Assembly (NCBI GenBank): GCA_016789105.1
Contig: JAEURN010000004.1
Location: 1 to 64,000, forward strand
Reading direction: 5' to 3'
DNA from: Armatimonadota bacterium
Lineage (GTDB): Bacteria > Armatimonadota > Fimbriimonadia > Fimbriimonadales > Fimbriimonadaceae
DNA: 64,000 nucleotides
Shown here: positions 1 through 7,085 of the stretch, piece after piece
How positions within the stretch are numbered: position 1 is the stretch's first letter
Layout of the letters: each line of letters opens with the position of its first letter
Notes under the pieces: generated by a model
The model's database searches: none
What the model was told of the DNA's origin: nothing
What the model saw: the letters and a program-made list of their open reading frames with translations, nothing else
Program-made: the position numbers and the translations under genes

Positions 1-1
1 C

Positions 2-931
2 TGCGCGGATGGCTGCTATTCGCCTTATGGGGGTTTGTATTCTGGCTGGGCCATTAATAGCGATGGCTACAAGTTCACTTGGCTGGGGGCATGGGGTTAC
101 CGGCAAACCGGCCGCACCTGGCCCAAGGTCTATGTCCGGGCGCGGCACTATGCCCCGCTTTCGGGGAGTTGGACAACCGTGGACCCCCTCTGGCCTTCTG
201 AGCCGGCATATGGGTATGTGGGTGGCAAGACGATGGGCGCGGTCGATCCGAGTGGGATGGCTCTTCCAATGCCGACGCCAATAGGACCTCCAGTTCCTGG
301 TGGAAGCCTGATTCCGCCAGGTTGGGAGGTTCTCCCTGGTGGCACTAGTTCGGGTGTCTCGGGCCTGTCTGCAGGTGGCTTTGCAGTTGGTGCATGCTCA
401 TTAGTCGTTATAGCTTGGTCCTGTTATGAAATCTGCAACTATAGAGTAGGAAAGCCTTGCGGGCCACTTACTCAATTGGGTGAGAATTTAGCAGGTGCTG
501 CCTCCAAAACGCCATGGTGGCAGGCGATTTTCCCACAAGAACTTCCCGCAGACCCTTGGGTTGTGCAGTACCAAACTGCTCGCAAAGTAGAGTGCATTCG
601 TAAACCAGTCTCGCCGAATTTGGCTCCCGGTGACCCAAACGATTTTTATCCTCATAATTTCCCATGGCCCACACCGTCTCCGGACAAAGCCCCGAGAGAG
701 TGCGCCTGGGTTGATTGTCCAAGCTTAGTCCAATTTAATAATCCTTCTGACAAGGGCCACTTTTCAATGTTTTGGCGGCAAGGACCGGGGACTTGTTTTG
801 GACTTCATACACATGTTATTCATAGAAAGGCGTTCCCACCCGACTGCAAATGTCAACCAGTACGTAGAGATCCGCTCGACTGTTTTGGGGATTTTGTGCC
901 CATATATGACCCAGCTACTTGGGAGGATTAA
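2..931 (+). CDS. RHS repeat protein, C-terminal end with Cys-rich tail (partial)
   Basis: The reading frame is already open at the left edge, so only the 3' end of an RHS gene is present. The core shows YVRARHY, a DPLWPSEPAYGYVGG block and the DPSGM motif that ends RHS cores and precedes a variable tip. After DPSGM (about base 259) comes a unique tail of roughly 220 residues, more AT-rich than the core and with about 11 cysteines. In the RHS family such tails are toxin domains delivered on an RHS shell; I do not recognise this one. A small gene follows after a good ribosome-binding site and is the likely immunity partner. Whether this copy has the mid-core stop seen in the other three cannot be judged, because that part lies outside the window. 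Confidence 0.8.
   Translation, partial: CADGCYSPYGGLYSGWAINSDGYKFTWLGAWGYRQTGRTWPKVYVRARHYAPLSGSWTTVDPLWPSEPAYGYVGGKTMGAVDPSGMALPMPTPIGPPVPGGSLIPPGWEVLPGGTSSGVSGLSAGGFAVGACSLVVIAWSCYEICNYRVGKPCGPLTQLGENLAGAASKTPWWQAIFPQELPADPWVVQYQTARKVECIRKPVSPNLAPGDPNDFYPHNFPWPTPSPDKAPRECAWVDCPSLVQFNNPSDKGHFSMFWRQGPGTCFGLHTHVIHRKAFPPDCKCQPVRRDPLDCFGDFVPIYDPATWED
50..259 (+). repeat. RHS core DNA repeat, copy 0 (partial)
   Basis: This stretch encodes the last part of the RHS core, from GYKFTWLGAWGYR to DPSGM, and is similar at DNA level to 1940-2135, 3915-4094 and 5580-5776. It is the most diverged of the four copies. Confidence 0.7.
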
Positions 932-935
932 TTGC

Positions 936-1475
936 GTGAAATTAATAGGCTATGATGTTAGGTTGAAGCGCCCCCTTGGTCAACCATTGCTAAGGCTTGG
1001 CGCAGAAACTGCTAGCTTTACGAGCGATGATAACATCATGCCGAAAGCCTATGTTAATTCACTTGTAGAAAATAACCTCGTTGGCTTGATAAATACTTGG
1101 GAAAACACAGCTCGTCTCAGCGCGAAAATTACCAGTCTTGAAATTCAAATAATAGCAGTTTTAGCTATAGAACGCGAAAAGTTCATCCTTGCGCTGAGAG
1201 AAGACCGAGAGATTAATCAGAGCCAGTGGGATGCACTTCCAGAAAATTACAAGTTACCAGATACCTCCGAAGTAGTAAGCTGGACTTCTTGGTCTATCGT
1301 TGGGTATGAATTAGTAAATACCTTTCTAAACAAATATCAGCAGTCAGAATTCGGTTTATCCTTGATAGATTCACTTGATGAAGCAATCAATGTCTCGTTG
1401 GAAATCGGAGTGGACGAATCTGGTTATCAATTGTTTCCTGTTGCTATTGCCACACCTTCAGACACTGCATTTTGA
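936..1475 (+). CDS. Candidate immunity protein for the first RHS tail
   Basis: This 179-residue protein starts at a GTG preceded by GGGAGG at 921-926, four bases after the RHS stop codon. The frame is open further upstream, but that part overlaps the RHS tail and has no ribosome-binding site. No signal peptide or membrane segment is visible, so it is probably cytosolic. The coding sequence is AT-rich compared with the RHS cores, like the tail before it. Position directly after a variable RHS tail is the standard place for an immunity gene. The family is not recognised. Its TGA stop overlaps an ATG (TGATG) that opens the next RHS fragment. Confidence 0.6.
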   Translation: MKLIGYDVRLKRPLGQPLLRLGAETASFTSDDNIMPKAYVNSLVENNLVGLINTWENTARLSAKITSLEIQIIAVLAIEREKFILALREDREINQSQWDALPENYKLPDTSEVVSWTSWSIVGYELVNTFLNKYQQSEFGLSLIDSLDEAINVSLEIGVDESGYQLFPVAIATPSDTAF

Positions 1476-1744
1476 TGCACTGGTATTCGACCCCGACGAC
1501 ATACCCCTACGACGACAACGGGAACCTCGTGAAGATAGACGGGCGCATCGACGGGGGCGCAGACTTCGGGGTGGTGACCATGGCTTACGACAAGGAGAAC
1601 AGATTGGCGGGCATAGTGGACCACAACGGGCAGAGGACAACGTACACTTACTCAGGCGATGGTCTGAAGCGGAGCGAGGTCACCGGTTCCGGGCAGACAA
1701 CAATCGTTTGGGATGGCAGCGAATACCTGCAAGGGCGAGACTAA
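1475..1744 (+). CDS. RHS core, upstream half of cassette A (displaced fragment)
   Basis: This 89-residue frame opens with an ATG overlapping the TGA of the preceding candidate immunity gene. It encodes YD-repeat sequence (YDDNGNLV, YDKENRLAG, YTYSGDGLKRSE, VWDGSEYL) and ends with a TAA exactly where an RHS core would normally continue into its NYLSIDGEVLMES block. That next block is present one base downstream in the +1 frame. The piece has no N-terminal RHS region, so it looks like a displaced 3' end of an RHS gene. It may be translated by coupling, or it may serve only as homology for recombination with a full-length RHS gene elsewhere. Confidence 0.65.
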   Translation: MHWYSTPTTYPYDDNGNLVKIDGRIDGGADFGVVTMAYDKENRLAGIVDHNGQRTTYTYSGDGLKRSEVTGSGQTTIVWDGSEYLQGRD

Positions 1745-2135
1745 CATGGCGGTCACAAACTATTTGAGCATTGACGGTGAGGTTTTGATGGAATCTGGCA
1801 CCACCGAAGAGGAGCGCATCATGTACATCCGGGATGGGCTGGGGAGCGTTGTGGCCACCGCCGACAGCCAAGGCAACGTGCTCAATACCTATATGTACAA
1901 ACCCTCCGGTGCAGTCTGGCAGAAAACGTGCTCCGCCCCGGATCCGCGGTTCCTCTGGTGCGGCACCTGGGGGTACCGGGCAGGCGGTTCAGCGTGGAAC
2001 TCGCACTACGTCCGCGCTCGGCACTATTCCCACAACTCCGGGGCTTGGACAACGGTGGATCCGCTCTGGCCCTCTGAGCCGGCTTACCGGTATGTCGGCG
2101 GCAGGGCGATGGGAGCCGCGGATCCGAGTGGGATG
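1634..2135 (+). repeat. RHS core DNA repeat, copy A
   Basis: About 500 bp, from the YTYSGDGLKRSE codons to the DPSGM codons, is nearly identical to copies B and C. Upstream similarity with copy C extends to about base 1510. Long near-identical direct repeats on both sides of each tail/immunity pair would allow homologous exchange of tips or deletion of cassettes. Confidence 0.85.
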
Positions 2136-2708
2136 AATGTTAGGCCCAGAGGAAAACCTTGGCTAGGGGGAAATTTCCGCATACCTGATGAGTGCGGCAC
2201 AAAATGTACAGATGAATGGAACAGGTATATATTTCTCTACTGCAATTGGTGCTACGATGGTGGAATGTATTTACAAATAAATTGTGCAAGCCGTTGTGAT
2301 GAACTAGCCAGAGACTATTATGTAAAATGCAAGGGAATTCCAGGCCCAGGAATTTTTGCACCTCCTCCAGGCGGTGGGGTTATTGCTCCAAGAAGGAAAC
2401 CTCAACTTCCAAAAGGATGGGTGGAGCGACCTGAAATATCCCCTTACATAGAAAAAAGAACAACGGACGATTGTCTGGAAGAGGGGTCGCAGAGCGGGCT
2501 TGATTATTTGGCGACTTTTCCAGACGGAGTTGTTCCGCCGTACGTAATCTCAATTGTCCTATCTAGTTGTATAAGTTGTTGTAAGAAGTCATCTTTGGGC
2601 GAAGGCTGTGTAAATGAATGCAGGTTTTTCGCATCGTATTTAGGTTCTCTCTGGGTCGGCTCCAACTTGGATGATCTTGGAAAACTTGGAGATCCTTTGA
2701 AGGAGTAA
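1746..2708 (+). CDS. RHS core, downstream half, with Cys-rich tail A
   Basis: The 320-residue frame starts at an ATG one base after the stop of the upstream half. Core blocks follow in order: NYLSIDGEVLMES, YIRDGLGSVVATAD, YMYKPSGAVWQK, RFLWCGTWGYR, YVRARHY, DPLWPSEPAY and DPSGM, ending near base 2135. A unique tail of about 190 residues then carries 13 cysteines and a proline/glycine-rich linker. The tail is AT-rich while the core is GC-rich. The fold of the tail is not recognised. Many cysteines suggest a disulfide-bonded domain acting outside the cytoplasm. A lipoprotein gene follows 5 bases after the stop and is the probable immunity partner. Confidence 0.7.
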   Translation: MAVTNYLSIDGEVLMESGTTEEERIMYIRDGLGSVVATADSQGNVLNTYMYKPSGAVWQKTCSAPDPRFLWCGTWGYRAGGSAWNSHYVRARHYSHNSGAWTTVDPLWPSEPAYRYVGGRAMGAADPSGMNVRPRGKPWLGGNFRIPDECGTKCTDEWNRYIFLYCNWCYDGGMYLQINCASRCDELARDYYVKCKGIPGPGIFAPPPGGGVIAPRRKPQLPKGWVERPEISPYIEKRTTDDCLEEGSQSGLDYLATFPDGVVPPYVISIVLSSCISCCKKSSLGEGCVNECRFFASYLGSLWVGSNLDDLGKLGDPLKE

Positions 2709-2713
2709 ATCAA

Positions 2714-3142
2714 ATGGATACTCAATATGAAAGGGACTTTGATTCAAACATCTTGCCCTCGCTGATCTTGCTCTTTCTCTTTGCCGCCTCTGGCTGTCAA
2801 CCAAATCCGAACAACTGGGACGGCGAATATGTCGTTACTGAAAGTGCATCAGGATTAGCACCCGTGCCCGGGCAAGCTAGCCGTTCAGACTATGCCATTT
2901 CATTTAACACCAAAACTAAAGAGTGCATTTTTTTTGGTGACCGACTGGAAATAACGGTTGCAACTGCAGATCAACTTGTTGTCCGTGGCACGGGCTTAAA
3001 ACTTAAGTTAATGGAGAAAATCGGCGGGGTTTCGAGAGGTAATAAGGAAGGCGAATACTTAGTGACATTTTATCGGATTCATGGACGTGTATTTCAAATT
3101 TCTAGAGACGGAAAACGATTGGTTGAATTTAAGAAAAAATAG
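2714..3142 (+). CDS. Small lipoprotein, candidate immunity protein for tail A
   Basis: This 142-residue protein has a hydrophobic stretch (LPSLILLFLFAASGC) ending in a lipobox-like AASGC, so it is probably a lipidated, extracytoplasmic protein. AGGAG at 2701-2705 sits eight bases before the ATG. The first dozen residues are acidic, which is unusual for a signal-peptide n-region; a downstream TTG start would remove them. The mature part looks beta-rich and matches no family I know. It lies directly after RHS tail A, the usual immunity position. A 10-bp hairpin overlaps its stop codon. Envelope placement would fit a tail that attacks outside the cytoplasm. Confidence 0.55.
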   Translation: MDTQYERDFDSNILPSLILLFLFAASGCQPNPNNWDGEYVVTESASGLAPVPGQASRSDYAISFNTKTKECIFFGDRLEITVATADQLVVRGTGLKLKLMEKIGGVSRGNKEGEYLVTFYRIHGRVFQISRDGKRLVEFKKK

Positions 3143-3160
3143 TTTTTTAGACTATTTTTT
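3134..3160 (+). terminator. AT-rich hairpin at the 3' end of cassette A
   Basis: AAAAAATAGT (3134-3143) and ACTATTTTTT (3151-3160) form a perfect 10-bp inverted repeat around a 7-base loop. It overlaps the lipoprotein stop codon. The T-rich right arm could serve as the U-tract of an intrinsic terminator, separating cassette A from cassette B. Confidence 0.55.
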
Positions 3161-3184
3161 GGTGAACAATAGCTAACCATTTCA

Positions 3185-3706
3185 ATGCATGGCATGGCAT
3201 GGGATTCTCTGCCAAAACGCAGGGGTTCGTTTACAAAGTGTTGGGCAACCAGGTTGTGGAGGACGGGATCAGGGGTTTTGCGGACGTTCACCTACGACGC
3301 TGTGGACCGGCTCACCGAGCAAAACACCAGCGGCCCGGCGACGTTCGACTACTTCTGGGAATACGATGCGGCGGGCAACCGGACCTTCTCCACCGAGCAG
3401 GGGAGCACGCATTATTCGTACAACCTGGCGGGCCAGGCCGTCACCATTTCTACCGATGCAGGGCTGGCCACCCAGACTTTTGATGACAACGGCAACCTCA
3501 TCCGGGTTTGGGGCGATTGGCCAGGCGGGGGCAAAAGCATCACGATGAGCTATGACAAAGAAAACCGCCTGGATTTGGATTTGGATTCTGGGGCAAGGAC
3601 AACGTACACTTACTCGGGCGATGGTTTGAAGCGGAGCGAGGCCACGGGTTCCGGGCGGACAACAATCGTTTGGGATGGCAGCGAATACCTGCAAGGGAGA
3701 GACTAA
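3185..3706 (+). CDS. RHS core, upstream half of cassette B (displaced fragment)
   Basis: The frame contains YD-repeat sequence from FTYDAVDRLTEQN through YDAAGNRTFST, FDDNGNLIRV, YDKENRLD, YTYSGDGLKRSEA and VWDGSEYLQGRD, then stops with TAA at 3704-3706. RHS homology begins near base 3285. The first 30 or so residues do not look like RHS in this frame, while another frame over the same bases reads more naturally (NQVVEDG), so the 5' junction may carry a frameshift. It extends further into the RHS core than the matching pieces of cassettes A and C, so the cassettes do not share one left breakpoint. Confidence 0.6.
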   Translation: MHGMAWDSLPKRRGSFTKCWATRLWRTGSGVLRTFTYDAVDRLTEQNTSGPATFDYFWEYDAAGNRTFSTEQGSTHYSYNLAGQAVTISTDAGLATQTFDDNGNLIRVWGDWPGGGKSITMSYDKENRLDLDLDSGARTTYTYSGDGLKRSEATGSGRTTIVWDGSEYLQGRD

Positions 3707-4094
3707 CATGGCGGTCACAAACTATTTGAGCATTGACGGTGAGGTTCTGATGGAGTCTGGCACCACCGAAGAGGAGCGCATCATGTACATCCGGGATGGG
3801 CTGGGGAGCGTTGTGGCCACCGCCGACAGCAAAGGCAACGTGCTCAATACCTATATGTACAAACCCTCGGGTGCAGTCTGGCAGAAAACGGGCTCCGCCC
3901 CGGATCCGCGCTTCCTCTGGTGTGGCACCTGGGGCTACCGGGCAAGCAGCAACTCTTGGAATTCGCACTATGTGAGGGCAAGGCACTACTCCCACAACTC
4001 CGGGGCTTGGACAACCGTGGATCCGCTGTTCCCTGGAGAGATGGCTTATGGCTACGCCGGGGGGAGGGTCACCAGCGCGGTGGATGCTACGGGT
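3596..4094 (+). repeat. RHS core DNA repeat, copy B
   Basis: Near-identical to copy A over most of its length, including the stop-restart junction at 3704-3710. It diverges over the last 70 bases, where DPLWPSEP becomes DPLFPGEM. Confidence 0.85.
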
Positions 4095-4583
4095 TTACAA
4101 AAACAGCAAAAGCAAAAATATGTAGCTCCACACAGCTTTCCGGAGGCGTGCCGTGGCTGCGCTTTTGGCATATTTAATGAATGGTTTCCTCTTTTGCCTC
4201 ACAAATGCAATGCCTGCTACGCACATTGCACAGCCTGCTGTGTATTGGATGTACTTGCCAAAGGAGGTTGCGCACAGGCCATGCAAGATCTACAAAATAC
4301 TCTAAAGAATCCCGGAAAGCAACAGTACATAGATGCAAGAAATAAGTATTGTAAATTCGGGCAAGCAATTGCCAAAACAATTAAAAATGCTGTTGATTCC
4401 CAAAAACAGTGCAGTAATGCATGCCTAGAGAAGTGCCCCTATAAGAAGCCAAACCCCAGATCGGAATGCGATAAGCTGCTTGCTCGAAATAAGAAAGGAG
4501 TGATTATTCCCAAATTTAAGCCTGAGTTTCCCTACCTCGATAATTGCGACCCTCTTGTATGGCTAGATTGCAGAGGTCGATAG
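3708..4583 (+). CDS. RHS core, downstream half, with Cys-rich tail B
   Basis: This 291-residue frame starts at an ATG one base after the TAA of the upstream half, the same arrangement as in cassette A. The core reads NYLSIDGEVLMES to YVRARHY like A. Its last part differs (DPLFPGEMAYGYAGG, and DATG in place of DPSG). The unique tail of about 160 residues has 15 cysteines, including a dense cluster (KCNACYAHCTACC). It is lysine-rich and AT-rich. No toxin family is recognised. A gene for a small membrane protein starts two bases after the stop and is the likely immunity partner. Confidence 0.7.
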   Translation: MAVTNYLSIDGEVLMESGTTEEERIMYIRDGLGSVVATADSKGNVLNTYMYKPSGAVWQKTGSAPDPRFLWCGTWGYRASSNSWNSHYVRARHYSHNSGAWTTVDPLFPGEMAYGYAGGRVTSAVDATGLQKQQKQKYVAPHSFPEACRGCAFGIFNEWFPLLPHKCNACYAHCTACCVLDVLAKGGCAQAMQDLQNTLKNPGKQQYIDARNKYCKFGQAIAKTIKNAVDSQKQCSNACLEKCPYKKPNPRSECDKLLARNKKGVIIPKFKPEFPYLDNCDPLVWLDCRGR

Positions 4584-4585
4584 TC

Positions 4586-4945
4586 GTGAATATTAAGAAT
4601 TGTATAGCGATAATTATTCTATCGTTGTTCTCATTTATTTTGGGAATTACTACAGCTAATCACTTCACGAGAGCAGCCAGGATCTCGGATATCGAAGAGC
4701 GGATGTCGGAATCGTATGAGTTAAGCACTATCCCTCGTTCGGACATATTGTTGATTATGCAATTGGCTGAGGAAAATATTGAATCTGGTCGGTATTCCTC
4801 CCACGACTTTGCATTGTTGATTCGATGGTATAGCATTTTAGGGGCTAGATCACAGGCTGTTAGAATATACGATATTGCCAAAGATAAAGGGGTCCTAGGT
4901 CATGAAATTAAGGAGGCAGCTGATGAATGGATAAACCATGAATAA
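4586..4945 (+). CDS. Small membrane-anchored candidate immunity protein for tail B
   Basis: The chosen start is a GTG two bases after the RHS stop, with GAGG at 4573-4576 upstream; an ATG at 4544 would run back into the RHS tail and is less likely. The product is about 119 residues. Residues 5-22 form one hydrophobic segment (CIAIIILSLFSFILGITT), so the protein is an N-terminally anchored inner-membrane protein or has an uncleaved signal. The rest is predicted helical and charged. No family is recognised. Position after a variable RHS tail supports an immunity role. Confidence 0.5.
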   Translation: MNIKNCIAIIILSLFSFILGITTANHFTRAARISDIEERMSESYELSTIPRSDILLIMQLAEENIESGRYSSHDFALLIRWYSILGARSQAVRIYDIAKDKGVLGHEIKEAADEWINHE

Positions 4946-4997
4946 TTCGGACTTAATCAATAGGAAATGAATTGAATGATTTAGTTCTATGACATAA

Positions 4998-5384
4998 TTG
5001 TTCGACTATCTTGTCAATAGATATCACCACGCAGATATTTATCCAAATATAGACAATCTCGCCGCAATGGCAACGATTTCATGCCATTTAGGAATATTGT
5101 CTTTGGACGGCCAGCGTACAACCATCTCGGTTCAGACGACCGACACCTGCGACGACAACGGCAATCTGGTGGAGATCGAGGGCCGGATCGACGGCGGTGC
5201 GGACTTCGGCATAGTGACGATGTCCTACGACAAAGAGAACAGGATGGCAAGTATTGTGGACCACAACAACCAGATAGCGACGTATACTTTTAGTGGCGAT
5301 GGTCTGAAGCGCAGCGAATCCACCGCCTCGGGAGTGGCGACCCTGGTTTGGGATGGTAGCGAATACTTAGGAGAAACCGACTAG
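4998..5384 (+). CDS. RHS core, upstream half of cassette C (displaced fragment)
   Basis: RHS homology starts near base 5149 (DDNGNLVEIEG) and runs through GADFGIVTMSYDKENRM, YTFSGDGLKRSE and WDGSEYLGETD to a TAG at 5382-5384. The first 50 residues are unrelated and AT-rich, so the true start is uncertain. The stop codon overlaps the GTG of the downstream half (TAGTG). The bases around the break differ from those in A and B (GETD stop GTG, not GRD stop ATG), so the break has been kept although the local sequence changed. Confidence 0.6.
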   Translation: MFDYLVNRYHHADIYPNIDNLAAMATISCHLGILSLDGQRTTISVQTTDTCDDNGNLVEIEGRIDGGADFGIVTMSYDKENRMASIVDHNNQIATYTFSGDGLKRSESTASGVATLVWDGSEYLGETD

Positions 5385-5776
5385 TGGCACTTGCAAAGCA
5401 ATATTTGAGCATTGGCGGTGAGGTATTGATGGAATCTGGCACCACCGAAAAGGAGCGCATCATGTACATCCGGGATGGGCTGGGGAGCGTGGTGGCCACC
5501 GCCGACAGCAAAGGCAATGTGCTCAATACCTATATGTACAAACCCTCGGGTGCGGTGTGGCAGAAAGCGGGCTCCGCCCCGGATCCGCGCTTCCTCTGGT
5601 GTGGCACCTGGGGGTACCGGCAAACCGGCAACTCGTGGAACTCGCACTACGTCCGCGCTCGGCACTACTCCCACAACTCCGGGGCTTGGACAACCGTGGA
5701 TCCCCTCTGGCCTTCTGAGCCGGCATACGGGTATGTTGACGGCAGGGCGATGGGAGCGGTCGATCCGAGCGGGATG
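5287..5776 (+). repeat. RHS core DNA repeat, copy C
   Basis: Near-identical to copies A and B from about base 5406 (the LSIGGEVLMES codons) to the DPSGM codons. It is more diverged just before and at the stop-restart junction. Confidence 0.85.
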
Positions 5777-6301
5777 ATGACCTCAGCATCAGTCGCTCTT
5801 ACAATGCCCCTGAAGGGTCCTACATTGAGTGATCCAGAGTGCTCTGTATACATATGCGAGACTGAACCTGGCAAATGGTTCGGCGTTCGTCCAGGTCATA
5901 GGTTTATATATGCCAGCATTGAAAATAGATATTGGACAACTCACAGTTGCAGCGGCGGCTTAATGCCCACTTTTGACAAACCTCGAGGAAATGTAATTGT
6001 AGGGCAAGGATACATTAGCGATAAGGGTTACATTTCGTTGCCATCGGATATACCGGGGGTACATTGCGCTCGAGCAGTCTGGGGGCGAAACAGTGCTGAT
6101 GCTTGTCGTTTTGCGTCAGCAGTTTGTAATTGTATCGATAAGGCAGACAGATCTTCTAATACTTACGCCGCGCTCGGGAATAATTGTGTGGATTTCACTT
6201 ACTGGGTGCTGGAGTCTGCATGCGTCGAGGGGGGGCCGTATGGAGGGCTTCTTGGAGAACGTTGCGCAAATGGCTGGACATCAGGCTTCTACAGAGGTTA
6301 G
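5384..6301 (+). CDS. RHS core, downstream half, with tail C (possible Cys/His hydrolase)
   Basis: The frame starts at a GTG that overlaps the TAG of the upstream half by one base and encodes 305 residues. The core runs from YLSIGGEVLMES to DPSGM at about residue 131. The tail of about 174 residues has 10 cysteines. It contains PGHRF (His near residue 172) and, about 95 residues later, NNCVDFTYWV (Cys near residue 268). This His-before-Cys order with an N-N-C-x-D/H-F box resembles circularly permuted NlpC/P60- or LRAT-type hydrolases. That reading is inference from two motifs only. A small membrane-protein gene follows immediately. Confidence 0.65.
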   Translation: MALAKQYLSIGGEVLMESGTTEKERIMYIRDGLGSVVATADSKGNVLNTYMYKPSGAVWQKAGSAPDPRFLWCGTWGYRQTGNSWNSHYVRARHYSHNSGAWTTVDPLWPSEPAYGYVDGRAMGAVDPSGMMTSASVALTMPLKGPTLSDPECSVYICETEPGKWFGVRPGHRFIYASIENRYWTTHSCSGGLMPTFDKPRGNVIVGQGYISDKGYISLPSDIPGVHCARAVWGRNSADACRFASAVCNCIDKADRSSNTYAALGNNCVDFTYWVLESACVEGGPYGGLLGERCANGWTSGFYRG

Positions 6302-6303
6302 AA

Positions 6304-6672
6304 GTGAAAAGTGAGTTTCGCATTTACGTTCTCTTCTGCATGGCGGGACTTCTCGTGATTGCCATGCTATTAATCTACACTAGTAATGTCAAGTCAATTC
6401 AAACTAAGCGCGACTTTATCTCACTTGTGTCATTTTATAATGATTCAAAAATCAACTCAGCCGACATTCCCGTCAGCCTGGGAAAGAAAATTGATCAAAT
6501 AGATACAATTTATGGAGCCATTCAATCATATAAAGTAGTTGATTGCAAAATATTATTTTTGAAAAAAATAACTATTTTTACTGTAAAAGAATATAGGCAA
6601 AGTGAAGTAATCGATGTTCAGATAAGCACGTTTGACGGTAATGTTTACCAATACTCTGCAATTGGCAAGTAG
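6304..6672 (+). CDS. Small membrane-anchored candidate immunity protein for tail C
   Basis: The GTG start lies two bases after the RHS stop, with AGAGG at 6293-6297 in front. The 122-residue product has one hydrophobic segment near the N terminus (residues 6-22, IYVLFCMAGLLVIAMLL) followed by a lysine- and isoleucine-rich domain of about 95 residues. This layout (single anchor, extracytoplasmic domain) matches the candidate immunity protein of cassette B, although the sequences are not obviously related. The coding region is strongly AT-rich. No family is recognised. Confidence 0.5.
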   Translation: MKSEFRIYVLFCMAGLLVIAMLLIYTSNVKSIQTKRDFISLVSFYNDSKINSADIPVSLGKKIDQIDTIYGAIQSYKVVDCKILFLKKITIFTVKEYRQSEVIDVQISTFDGNVYQYSAIGK

Positions 6673-6678
6673 CTGTCA

Positions 6679-6978
6679 TTGCCGGTATCTGAGATAATCT
6701 ATGATGCGGCTTCGCGGCCCATCGCCTACCAGGGCCAATTCTGCTACCGGACGACGCAGGGCTACAACGCTCGGGGACAGTGGGTCACGGCCATGGATGC
6801 GCGGGGCTATGTTTCGATGTCCGCCTACGATGCCGCCGGCCGGAAGGTCGCCAAGCAAAACGCCCTCGGCCACCGAGCAACCTACACTTGCGATGCCGCC
6901 GGGAAGACGCAAACAAGACAGTTCCCTAGTTGCGATGTGACCGATCTCCCAAACGTTGACGATTCTACCAGCCTTTAA
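6679..6978 (+). pseudogene. RHS YD-repeat remnant
   Basis: The frame carries YD-repeat sequence (IIYDAASRPIAYQG, YDAAGRKVAKQNALGH, YTCDAAGKTQT) that belongs to a more upstream part of an RHS protein than the other fragments here. It has no RHS N terminus, no core motif and no tail. After the last repeat it runs out in about 20 unrelated residues. It marks the right edge of the RHS array and is probably a recombination scar. GC content returns to chromosomal levels here. Confidence 0.6.
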
Positions 6979-7085
6979 TTTGCTCTTCCGACTTTGTACT
7001 TAAGCAGGGCGTGAAAAACTTTTTGGGTATGTGGTTGCAAATAAGTCCCTCCACTCTTCCATTTCTGGTAGAACCATCTTAGGCC

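Noticed and set aside
798-935. Upstream extension of the first candidate immunity gene.
   Set aside because: It overlaps the RHS tail. The GTG at 936 has a strong ribosome-binding site and sits just after the RHS stop.
6979-7085. Possible cas operon promoter in the gap before cas3.
   Set aside because: The stretch is AT-rich, but no -35/-10 pair with acceptable spacing stood out.
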